The notes below the pieces were generated by a model. The model searched no databases. It was not told where the DNA came from and saw only the letters and a program-made list of their open reading frames with translations. A program made the translations under genes and the position numbers. Source: Bernardetia sp. (lineage in GTDB: Bacteria > Bacteroidota > Bacteroidia > Cytophagales > Bernardetiaceae). From it: DNA of 36,503 bases. Location of the stretch: contig NZ_JAHDIG010000051.1 of the NCBI RefSeq assembly GCF_020630935.1, positions 1 through 36,503 on the forward strand, in the 5' to 3' direction. This document shows, piece by piece, positions 28,802 through 36,503 of this stretch. Each line of letters starts with the position of its first letter. Position 1 is the stretch's first letter.

Positions 28802-30478
28802 ATGAATTTATTTACAAAATCAGTAGCTTTTTTTAGCTTTTTATCTTGCTTTTTTGTTGCTAATGAGCTTTTTAGTCAAACAGAAAAAAAAGATAATTTA
28901 ACTCAATCACGTCCTAAGTTAGTTGTAGGTATTGTTGTCGACCAAATGCGTTACGATTATTTGTATCGTTTTTATGACCACTATTCTGATAATGGTTTTA
29001 AGAGGCTTTTAAATGAAGGTTTTTCTTGTGAAAATACGCACTATAACTATACGCCCACCAACACAGCTCCTGGTCATGCTTCTATTTTTACAGGGACAAC
29101 ACCAATGAATCATGGAATCATAAACAACTATTGGTATAGCAGAGCAGAAGACAGAATGTTTTATTGTGCAGAAGACAACACTGTAAAAGGTTTGGGAACG
29201 GCAAGTCCAGAAGACAAGAGTGGGAAAATGTCGCCTCTCAATTTAAAGACGAGTACAATTACAGACGAACTTCGTTTGGCAACTAATCAACAAGCGAAAG
29301 TAGTAGGAGTTTCAATAAAAGATAGAAGTGCAATTTTGCCAGCAGGACATATTCCTAACGGTGCGTATTGGCATGATGCAAGTTCTGGAAAGATGATTAG
29401 TAGCACTTATTATTTTGATGAATTACCTAAATGGGTAAAAGAATTTAATGATAAAAAATTACCAGATGCCTATATGAAAAAGGGCTGGGAGCTGCTTTTG
29501 CCTTTAGAAACCTATACAGGAAGCCTTGCTGATGAAAATAAATATGAAAAGCATCCAACAAAAGAGAAAAAAGCAACTTTTCCCTATTTTATAGATGAAT
29601 ATGATAAAGATAGAAAATACAGACAGTTTCCTTATACAGCACTAGCTAATAGTTTTTTGAAAGATTTTGCCCAAGAAGCTATTCTAAAGGAAGAATTAGG
29701 AAAAGATGCAGTTACAGATTTTCTAACACTTAGTTTTTCAGCCACAGATTATGTAGGGCATCGTTATGGTATTTATTCAGTAGAAGTTCAAGATACATAT
29801 TTGAGACTGGATAGAGATTTGGCTTCTTTTTTTGAGTTTTTAGACAAAAATATTGGAGAAGGAGAATACACTGTGTTTCTTACAGCCGACCATGCAGGTG
29901 CACCCACACCATCACATTTACACGATTTAAAATTTGATGCTGATTATATAGAATGGGATTCTATGAAAATAGAACTAAATAATTATTTAGAAGATATTCA
30001 CGGCGATGGAGAGTTTGTGAGCTATATGGGCGACCAAGACGTGTTCTTAAATAGAAAACTATTACTTGAAGAAAATATTTCGTTAGAGGAAGTACAAAAG
30101 CAAGTGAGTGAGTTTCTACTTACTAAAAAAGGCATCTTACAAGCCATTACAGCTACTGAACTGAGTAAACAAATACAACGTACAGGATTCTTACAGCTTA
30201 TCCAAAATGGATTTAATCCAAGACTTTCTCCAGATGTTTCCTTCTTGTTTCAGTCAGGCTATATGGATTCGTATTATAAAAAAGGGGGAACAACTCATGG
30301 GACTCCTTATACCTATGATACGCAAGTGCCACTTCTATTCTTTGGTAAAAATATTAAGAATGGCAAAACCTATCGCAGAGTAGATATTACAGATATTGCT
30401 GCTACTATGGCAGCTCTACTAAAACTTCAGCAACCAAGTGGATGTATAGGAAATCCTGTTGTAGAAATTTTCGAATGA
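28802..30478 (+). CDS. pafA: PafA-type alkaline phosphatase
   Basis: 558 residues with a signal peptide (MNLFTKSVAFFSFLSCFFVA). The catalytic domain is of the NPP/alkaline-phosphatase superfamily: D47 in 'VVGIVVDQMRYDY' is a metal ligand, T88 in 'YTPTNTAPGHASIFTGT' is the nucleophile, N109 in 'GIINNYWYS', and K173/R175 in 'VSIKDRSAILPAGH' match the N100/K162/R164 set of PafA. Later metal ligands are in 'SATDYVGHRYG' and 'TADHAGAP'. PafA is a periplasmic Ca-independent phosphomonoesterase with broad substrates that supplies phosphate from organic phosphate. Length and motif order fit the family closely. The gene has its own promoter and terminator. Confidence 0.92.
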   Translation: MNLFTKSVAFFSFLSCFFVANELFSQTEKKDNLTQSRPKLVVGIVVDQMRYDYLYRFYDHYSDNGFKRLLNEGFSCENTHYNYTPTNTAPGHASIFTGTTPMNHGIINNYWYSRAEDRMFYCAEDNTVKGLGTASPEDKSGKMSPLNLKTSTITDELRLATNQQAKVVGVSIKDRSAILPAGHIPNGAYWHDASSGKMISSTYYFDELPKWVKEFNDKKLPDAYMKKGWELLLPLETYTGSLADENKYEKHPTKEKKATFPYFIDEYDKDRKYRQFPYTALANSFLKDFAQEAILKEELGKDAVTDFLTLSFSATDYVGHRYGIYSVEVQDTYLRLDRDLASFFEFLDKNIGEGEYTVFLTADHAGAPTPSHLHDLKFDADYIEWDSMKIELNNYLEDIHGDGEFVSYMGDQDVFLNRKLLLEENISLEEVQKQVSEFLLTKKGILQAITATELSKQIQRTGFLQLIQNGFNPRLSPDVSFLFQSGYMDSYYKKGGTTHGTPYTYDTQVPLLFFGKNIKNGKTYRRVDITDIAATMAALLKLQQPSGCIGNPVVEIFE

Positions 30479-30520
30479 ATCATTGATGGATAAAGAAGAT
30501 TAATGAAGTTAATTTAAAGG

Positions 30521-30549
30521 CAGTTTCCCAAAAAGAAACTGTTTTTTTT
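30521..30549 (+). terminator. Intrinsic terminator after pafA
   Basis: CAGTTTC (30521-30527) pairs with GAAACTG (30535-30541) and is followed by eight T, 43 bp after the pafA stop. Confidence 0.75.
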
Positions 30550-30634
30550 AGATAAAAATGTTAAAAATTAAGTTAATAGGTGCTTTTGCCAAATATTCTT
30601 ACAAATAGCTTTATGAATCTGAAAAAAAATATTA

Positions 30635-30642
30635 TATTTTTG
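30635..30642 (+). promoter_or_regulatory. Candidate -7 element of the M43 protease gene
   Basis: TATTTTTG fits TAnnTTTG, 90 bp before the ATG at 30732. No -33 TTG at the right spacing. Confidence 0.4.
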
Positions 30643-30731
30643 TCGGAAACTAATGAATAGCAACTCTGCACTAGATGAGTTATTCAAGTTATTTATAATT
30701 TTTTATTTTAATCTTACTAATCAAAATAGTC

Positions 30732-33700
30732 ATGAGAAAATTACTACTACCTATGTGGGGAGTGATTTGTATTATGCTCGCTTGCATAAATACTTCTTTT
30801 GCACAGCAAAATGGAGTAATCCGTTGTGCAACCATGGAGCAAGATGCAATCTTAAGAGCAAACAATCCCAATTTAGGAACGCTAGAAGAGTTTGAGCAAC
30901 GTATTGCTCCTATCATAAAGGAAAACAAGGAAACAGGACAAGGTGGAGCAAATTTCCATATTGTAGATGGAGTGTATATTATTCCTATCGTGGTTCATGT
31001 CATTCATGATGGAGAACCTATTGGAACAGGCGATAATATCTCTTATGCTCTTATAGAATCTCAAATTGAAACATTGAATGATGATTTTCGTCGTCGTACA
31101 GGAACAAATGGTTTTAATAATCATCCAGACGGAGCAGATACAAAGATTGAGTTCCGTTTAGCACAAAGAAGACCAGATGGTTCAGGTTTTGGAGCAGAAA
31201 TAGGAGTGAATCGTATTGATAGAAATGCACAAGGTTGGGGTGCGCCTCCTTATGGAACAGGTTTTATTGATGGCACTATTAAACCATTTACTACAGTAAC
31301 ACAAGGTTATGATGGTGCAGTATATATGAACTTTTGGTGTGTAGATATTAGTGGAGGAATTCTAGGATATGCACAGTTTCCACAAACTACTTTGGGTGGA
31401 ATGGATTGTGATCCTGTAGACATGACAACTGATGGAGTAGTGATGACGACAAGCTCTGTTGGAGGAGAAACTCTTCCAAGTGGAGGTGCGCCTTATAACT
31501 TAGGAAGAACAGCTACTCACGAGATTGGACACTGGCTTGGTCTTCGCCATATTTGGGGCGATCCACCAGGAGGTGTAAATGGGTGTACAGTAGATGATTT
31601 TTGTGCAGATACTCCAAATGCTGCTAGCTCTAATTTTGGATGTGCTACAGGTACAAACTCTTGTACTGACTCGCCAGTAGATGCGCCAGATATGGTAGAA
31701 AACTATATGGATTATTCGGATGATGCATGTATGAATATTTTTACGAATGACCAAGCTATTCGTATGCGTACTATCTTAGAAACATTCCGTTTTTCACTTA
31801 TCAATTCTGAAGCAGCTATTCCACCAAATGCTGATGATGCAGGTGTTTTAGCTGTCTTGAATCCAGTTGGGGATGCTTGTAGCAGTACAGTTACGCCTTC
31901 TATTCGTATCAAAAACTATGGAACAAGCAATCTTACAAGCATCACGATAGAGTATGGATTAGATGGTTCTTTTTCTGAGACGCAAACGTTTAATACAATA
32001 AATGTAGCTCAAAATGGTACTTTAGACCTTACTTTAAATGATATTACTGGTGTAACACAAGGAGCACATACTTTTGAAGCTCGTTCAGTTCTTCCAAATG
32101 GTGTAGCTGACCCTTTCACAGATTCTGATTTGTCTGATTCTGACTTTACCTTAGGGAATGGAGCTTTGCCTATTGTAGCTGACTTTGAAGGTAGTTCGTT
32201 TCCTCCTGCATCTTGGCAAGTACAAAACCCAGATAATGATTGTAACCTTTGGGTAGCTGATGGCACGCCTACTTTGGTTGATTCAGATGGAAATCGTACT
32301 GTTGCTGCTCTATTAAGACATCACTCTTATACAGGTTCAGGACAAGAGGATATTTTGGTGTCTCCTGCTATTGACCTTACTGGTGCTGGCTTGGCAAGTG
32401 CAGCAGTAGAGTTTGATGTTGCTTATCGTAGAAGAAATGCAACAGCAAGTGAAAGATTAGTTATTGAAGTTTCAACAGATTGTGGAGTTACTTGGAATCC
32501 GACAGCTATTTATGATAAAGCAGGAGATGCCTTGGCGACAGTTACACCTGCTTCTACGTCAGCATTTTTTCCTACATCAGCAACGAATTGGCGCAGAGAA
32601 TCAGCGTCTTTAAATGCGTATATCGGACAAAGTATCAAAGTAAGATTCGTTACCACAAATGATAATGGAAATAATCTTTGGATTGATAATATCAGAATTT
32701 ATGATGCTCGTCCAGAGGTACAGTTTAATGCTACTACAGGTACTATCACAGAAAACTCTTCTACTGGAACAGTAGATTGTAGAGGTTATCAAGATGTAAG
32801 CATTCCAGTAGATATTAGTCTCGCTCCTCCTTCTGATGTTACAGTAAATGTAACAGCAACAGCAGGAACTATGACAGCAGGACAAGATTATGTGCTTCAG
32901 ACTCCAACGCTTACTTTTACTAATGGATCTGCTACATCACAAAATGTAGTAGTAAGAGTATTTGATGACAATGCTTTAGAAGCAGTTGAAAATCTTGAGC
33001 TTACACTTGCAGTAGTAGGAACAGATGCTATTTTGGGTACAAATAATGTACACACACTTACTGTAAATGATAATGATGATATCACACTTTTAGTAACTCA
33101 AACTTTATTTGAGGAAAATTTTGAAGGACAAACACTTGGGGTGCCATCAGCAGGCTGGACGGTAGCAGATGTTACAACAGGAAGTAATGTTTGGGTCTTT
33201 GGTGAGAATGGAGGCATAACAGGTAATAATAGTGCATATATCACTAACAATACTACTAGCCGTTTGCCAGAGTATTCTACTGGTAGTACTTCAAGAACTC
33301 GTTTGGTATCTCCTGCCATCAATACAGTAGGATCAACAAATTTACAACTTAGCTTCAACTTTAAAGTAGATGGTGAGTCTTATAGTTCTGGTAATGTGTA
33401 TGATTATGGACGTTTAATGTATTCTACCTCACCAACAGGTCCTTTCACAAATATTACTGGTCCTGCTGATAATGTAAATGGAACACCTACTACAGTTACT
33501 TTGGTTGATCCTTTTGTAGATAATCCCAATACTACAGCATATTCAGTTACACTTCCTGCTGCTTGTGAAAACCAAGCTACGCTATACTTAGTATGGAGAT
33601 GGGATAATGATGGTTCTGTTGGAACGAACCCTCCTTTTACGATAGATGATATTGTGTTGACAGGAAGCAGTTTGCAACAATATCCAGTAGAAGATGCTAC

Positions 33701-36188
33701 TGCTTCTAAGCAAGTATACTTAGGACCAAACAGTACAGTTTATGTTATTAGCTCTAACAATAAAGTAATGGCTAAACTGGAAAATACTACTACTCATGAT
33801 TATGGTTGTACAACAGTAGCTATCGATAGAGCAGGTACAGGACAAGTTGCATATACAAATGCTGGAGCATCAAATGGACTTACCGAAAAGTCTTTGCTTA
33901 TCACACCAACTACTCCATCTACAGAAAATATAGGAGTTACTCTATATTACACAGATGCTGAAAAAACAGGTTGGGAAACTGCAACAGGCAAATCTTGGAC
34001 AACAGATGCTAAAATGCAACGTACTGGTGGAGCTATTAGTAATGTAACTCCAGCGACACCAAATGCAAATGGAGCTACTAATACAGCACATGCTATCACA
34101 AGCTCGGCTTATCTTACAACAAACCATGCTGTTGCTGCAACTATTAACAATGGATTTGGTAATGGAAATGCTGCTGGTGGATTGGCTATCGGAGATCCTC
34201 TTCCTTGTAGTATTACAGGAATTTCTTTAGTAAGCCAAACAGCTTGTGCTAATGATAGATATACAGCAACAGTTACAGTTACGTATAGTAACCCTGCTGG
34301 AAGTTTGGTAGTTAATGGACAAACATTTACTACGACAACAAGTCCACAGACTGTAACACTAACAAATCTTGTTGCTGATGGAAATGATGTAGATGTAACA
34401 GCATCTTTCAGTACAAGTTGTACATTTACTTCTACAGCTTTATTTACAGCACCTGCTGCCTGTGGAATTACTGGAGGTGGTGGTGGAGCTCCACCAGTAA
34501 CAGTAGGTACTCCAACACAATTTAGAGCAGAAGGTATTTCTACTTCTCAAATTAATTTGTCGTGGACGGCTGTAAGTGGAGCTACTGGCTATGTACTTTA
34601 CATAGGAAATACTGTAATCTCCAATATTACTTCTGGAGCTACAACGTCGTTTGAACATACTGGATTGAATCCAGATACTTTCTATTCTTATAGACTTATT
34701 GCTTTAAATGGTGCTGTTCAGTCTCAAGCTGCGCAAGCAAACGCAAGTACATTCCCAGAAGCTCCAACTGTTGTATCTACTACATCAACTTGTGGAACAG
34801 GATCTGCTAAAATTGTACTTAGTGGTAGTGGTTCTGTATTTAATGTCTATGTGGAAGAAACAGGAGGCGTACTTGTTGCTCAAACAGCTAATGCTACTTT
34901 TGTAACGCCAACAATTAGTCAAAATACAACGTACTACATCAGTGTTGTAGGACTCAGAGGTTTAGAAAGTTCACGTACAAGAGTAGAAGCTATTGTAGAA
35001 ACACCTATTGAAGCTACAATTGAAGAAGGCACAAGTATCCGTAGCTGTGATGCAAGTACAACGCTTACTGCAAACAGAGTAGATAGTGCTACGTATGCGT
35101 GGCTTGTAAATGGAGTAGTAATAGATGATACTAACTCAAATGTATTTACTGTTACTCGTAATGGAAATTATCAAGTACGTATTACGAGAGGTATTTGTAC
35201 AACAACATCTTCGTTTACTAACGTAACACTTAACTATGCACCTACTGCTGAAATTATAAATGGTGTAACAGCTAATTTCTGCGATAATGGAACACTTAGA
35301 GCGGTAGAAGCAGCCAATGCAACTTATTCTTGGACGCTAGATAGTGTAGTAGTAGGAACAGAGCGAGAAGTATTTGTTACAGAATCTGGACAATACACGC
35401 TTACTGTTACAGAAGATGGATGTTCAGCTACTGACCAAATCCAAGTAGTAGTTACTTCACTGCCTTCAGTTTCTGTTGTCGCTTCTGATTCTACATTCTG
35501 TCCAGGTAGCGAAGTAACACTTACAGCAGACGAAATTGCTGGAGTAACTTACAACTGGAGTAGAAATGGTAGAGTAGTTCGCCGAGATGCTGGAAATTCT
35601 ATTGATGTCAGTACAGCAGGAGAATATATTGTTACAATTGAGCAAAATGGTTGTAGTAGATCTTCTGCTAGTATAAATATAGAGCGTTTGAGCGTTCCAC
35701 CTGCTTATCTTCGTGAGACAGAAGAAACTCTTTTTGTAGAATCTGAAGCTACGATTTCAAATGTTGTTTGGGTATTTGAAGGTGAACAAGATGCTTCTCT
35801 CTCTGGAGAAACAATTACGCCAACTGAAAGTGGTAATTATTCTGCTTTGGTTACGTATGAAAATGGTTGTTCTATTCAAACTCGTACCGTATTCTTTAGA
35901 GTGCCAGACCCAGTAGTAGTAGGAGAGGAAGAAGAAGTTATTAAAGCTCTTCGTATCTATCCAAACCCTAGTGCAGATGGTATCTTCCAAATTGATTTAG
36001 GACAAAATACAGACCCTATTACACTTATTTTGACTGACCAATTAGGACGAGTTCTAGAAACTATTGAATTGCCTAAAGATGCTACATCATATCAATTAAA
36101 TTTGACAAAGTATGCTTCAGCTCTTTATACAATTCAGCTCAAATCTGAAAAAGGAGTCGTTACTCGTAAGATTGTTATTGAGAAATAA
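30732..36188 (+). CDS. Type IX-secreted M43 (pappalysin-like) metalloprotease, multidomain
   Basis: 1818 residues. A signal peptide (MRKLLLPMWGVICIMLA...SFAQ) is followed by an M43 zinc-protease domain (~75-350): 'IPIVVHVIH', HEIGHWLGLRH (H263, E264, H267, H273) and the Met-turn 'VENYMDYSDDACM' (M~326). Then come a choice-of-anchor-J-like domain (~480-660), a Calx-beta-like domain (~660-780), a second choice-of-anchor-J-like domain (~790-980), a Thr/Asn-rich region, a fibronectin type III domain (~1258-1343, 'QINLSWTAVSGATGYVLYI'), and three or four Ig/PKD-like repeats with 'C...Y.W...G' motifs (~1420-1690). The end is a type A T9SS sorting domain (~1738-1818): 'LRIYPNPSADGIFQID', 'DQLGRVL', 'Y.LNLTKYASALYTIQLK', 'RKIVIEK'. 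It should be secreted or surface-attached and degrade extracellular protein. Confidence 0.92.
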   Translation: MRKLLLPMWGVICIMLACINTSFAQQNGVIRCATMEQDAILRANNPNLGTLEEFEQRIAPIIKENKETGQGGANFHIVDGVYIIPIVVHVIHDGEPIGTGDNISYALIESQIETLNDDFRRRTGTNGFNNHPDGADTKIEFRLAQRRPDGSGFGAEIGVNRIDRNAQGWGAPPYGTGFIDGTIKPFTTVTQGYDGAVYMNFWCVDISGGILGYAQFPQTTLGGMDCDPVDMTTDGVVMTTSSVGGETLPSGGAPYNLGRTATHEIGHWLGLRHIWGDPPGGVNGCTVDDFCADTPNAASSNFGCATGTNSCTDSPVDAPDMVENYMDYSDDACMNIFTNDQAIRMRTILETFRFSLINSEAAIPPNADDAGVLAVLNPVGDACSSTVTPSIRIKNYGTSNLTSITIEYGLDGSFSETQTFNTINVAQNGTLDLTLNDITGVTQGAHTFEARSVLPNGVADPFTDSDLSDSDFTLGNGALPIVADFEGSSFPPASWQVQNPDNDCNLWVADGTPTLVDSDGNRTVAALLRHHSYTGSGQEDILVSPAIDLTGAGLASAAVEFDVAYRRRNATASERLVIEVSTDCGVTWNPTAIYDKAGDALATVTPASTSAFFPTSATNWRRESASLNAYIGQSIKVRFVTTNDNGNNLWIDNIRIYDARPEVQFNATTGTITENSSTGTVDCRGYQDVSIPVDISLAPPSDVTVNVTATAGTMTAGQDYVLQTPTLTFTNGSATSQNVVVRVFDDNALEAVENLELTLAVVGTDAILGTNNVHTLTVNDNDDITLLVTQTLFEENFEGQTLGVPSAGWTVADVTTGSNVWVFGENGGITGNNSAYITNNTTSRLPEYSTGSTSRTRLVSPAINTVGSTNLQLSFNFKVDGESYSSGNVYDYGRLMYSTSPTGPFTNITGPADNVNGTPTTVTLVDPFVDNPNTTAYSVTLPAACENQATLYLVWRWDNDGSVGTNPPFTIDDIVLTGSSLQQYPVEDATASKQVYLGPNSTVYVISSNNKVMAKLENTTTHDYGCTTVAIDRAGTGQVAYTNAGASNGLTEKSLLITPTTPSTENIGVTLYYTDAEKTGWETATGKSWTTDAKMQRTGGAISNVTPATPNANGATNTAHAITSSAYLTTNHAVAATINNGFGNGNAAGGLAIGDPLPCSITGISLVSQTACANDRYTATVTVTYSNPAGSLVVNGQTFTTTTSPQTVTLTNLVADGNDVDVTASFSTSCTFTSTALFTAPAACGITGGGGGAPPVTVGTPTQFRAEGISTSQINLSWTAVSGATGYVLYIGNTVISNITSGATTSFEHTGLNPDTFYSYRLIALNGAVQSQAAQANASTFPEAPTVVSTTSTCGTGSAKIVLSGSGSVFNVYVEETGGVLVAQTANATFVTPTISQNTTYYISVVGLRGLESSRTRVEAIVETPIEATIEEGTSIRSCDASTTLTANRVDSATYAWLVNGVVIDDTNSNVFTVTRNGNYQVRITRGICTTTSSFTNVTLNYAPTAEIINGVTANFCDNGTLRAVEAANATYSWTLDSVVVGTEREVFVTESGQYTLTVTEDGCSATDQIQVVVTSLPSVSVVASDSTFCPGSEVTLTADEIAGVTYNWSRNGRVVRRDAGNSIDVSTAGEYIVTIEQNGCSRSSASINIERLSVPPAYLRETEETLFVESEATISNVVWVFEGEQDASLSGETITPTESGNYSALVTYENGCSIQTRTVFFRVPDPVVVGEEEEVIKALRIYPNPSADGIFQIDLGQNTDPITLILTDQLGRVLETIELPKDATSYQLNLTKYASALYTIQLKSEKGVVTRKIVIEK

Positions 36189-36215
36189 AATCTTCTAACA
36201 TATTTTTTCAAACTA

Positions 36216-36247
36216 AAAAAGCAACCTTAGAAATAGGGTTGCTTTTT
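36216..36247 (+). terminator. Intrinsic terminator after the M43 protease gene
   Basis: AAAAAGCAACC (36216-36226) pairs perfectly with GGTTGCTTTTT (36237-36247), loop TTAGAAATAG, 28 bp after the stop. Confidence 0.85.
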
Positions 36248-36299
36248 ACTTTATGGAATTTAAGTAGCTTATTTAAAAAATTACAATAGTAGAAAACGT

Positions 36300-36452
36300 T
36301 TAAGTAGTTAACTGGTATAATTTTGTTATTTTCAAAAGCTAGTGCAATTTTATAAAAAGTTGAATTTTAACTTTGTCAAGGGTCTTTTCGAAGAAAAAAA
36401 CAGACCTTGACAATAGTTTTTATAAACTAAATTGTACTACTCAACTACTTAA
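36300..36452. mobile_element. Long imperfect inverted-repeat (MITE-like) element, family B
   Basis: Outer ends TTAAGTAGTT (36300-36309) and AACTACTTAA (36443-36452) are perfect inverted repeats. Further in, TAGTGCAATTTTATAAAAA pairs with the reverse complement of TTTTTATAAACTAAATTGTA with a 3-nt gap, and TTGTCAAGG (36373-36381) pairs with CCTTGACAA (36405-36413) about the centre. The left arm carries an extra ~30 bp. No coding capacity and no clear target duplication. Distinct from family A. Confidence 0.6.
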
Positions 36453-36503
36453 TTTCACAAAAAAGCAATTTTTGATAGTTTAGATACCCAAGACTGCAAA
36501 AGG

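Larger units (their letters stand above)
36189..36503. other. 3' region of the window: terminator and long inverted-repeat element
   Basis: Beyond the protease gene lie its terminator (36216-36247) and the inverted-repeat element at 36300-36452. The last ~50 bases show nothing further. Confidence 0.6.

Noticed and set aside
31500-35990. Many minus-strand frames inside the M43 protease gene
   Set aside because: They are low-complexity (Cys/Ser/Ile-rich) antisense shadows of the Thr/Asn/Gly-rich coding strand, without start signals.
1-36503. CRISPR arrays, tRNA or rRNA genes, phage or conjugation genes
   Set aside because: No regularly spaced repeats, no cloverleaf or conserved rRNA blocks, and no structural phage, integrase or relaxase proteins were seen on either strand.

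Overview
The window looks like chromosome of an AT-rich member of the Bacteroidota, most likely a gliding or marine Cytophagales bacterium (Flexibacter/Bernardetia-like; the genus is inferred). Evidence: several genes are preceded by the Bacteroidota -7 element TAnnTTTG, there is a 1818-residue cargo with a type IX secretion sorting domain, and SiaB/SiaC, a PafA-type phosphatase, a DUF6132 protein, a Hc1-like histone and an alpha-oxoamine synthase are all present. No rRNA, tRNA, CRISPR array or phage module was seen.

Layout. 1-4.3 kb: the 5' part of rarA, two SpoIIAA/STAS-like paralogs, an internally deleted IS5-type element, and two short-chain dehydrogenases. A 76-80 bp direct repeat carrying the 3' end of the second dehydrogenase flanks most of this block, which suggests an insertion or duplication between rarA and that gene. 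4.5-7 kb: DUF6132 protein, long-chain flavodoxin, and a lytic transglycosylase bracketed by two inverted copies of a ~120 bp miniature element. 7-9 kb: siaC and siaB on the minus strand, then a membrane protein. 9.3-15 kb: a serine palmitoyltransferase/cysteate acyltransferase-like enzyme, a histone H1-like protein, a cation diffusion facilitator, a TlpA-like protein without its CxxC, and an OppC-type permease. 15-19 kb (minus strand): family 2 glycosyltransferase, a small exported protein and an MBOAT acyltransferase, likely acting on envelope glycans. 19-25.5 kb: a third STAS-like protein, two tandem paralogous exported proteins, bactofilin overlapping an AtpZ-like protein, a five-repeat DUF349 protein and a small membrane protein. 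25.5-36.2 kb: a beta-propeller lipoprotein, an ABC exporter, PafA-type alkaline phosphatase and a giant M43 metalloprotease secreted by type IX.

Most genes are monocistronic housekeeping or envelope genes. Clear pairs are siaC/siaB (kinase and its phospho-target), bactofilin/atpZ (overlapping), the MBOAT gene with the small exported protein (14 bp apart), and the tandem paralogs at 19.6-21.3 kb.

The strongest non-genic signal is a dispersed miniature element. Full copies lie near 2.5, 5.4 and 6.8 kb, with truncated copies near 16.5 and 26.6 kb. The best copy has 16-bp perfect terminal inverted repeats and two internal hairpins, and the full copies have 9-10 bp flanking direct repeats. A second, unrelated long inverted-repeat element sits at 36.30-36.45 kb.
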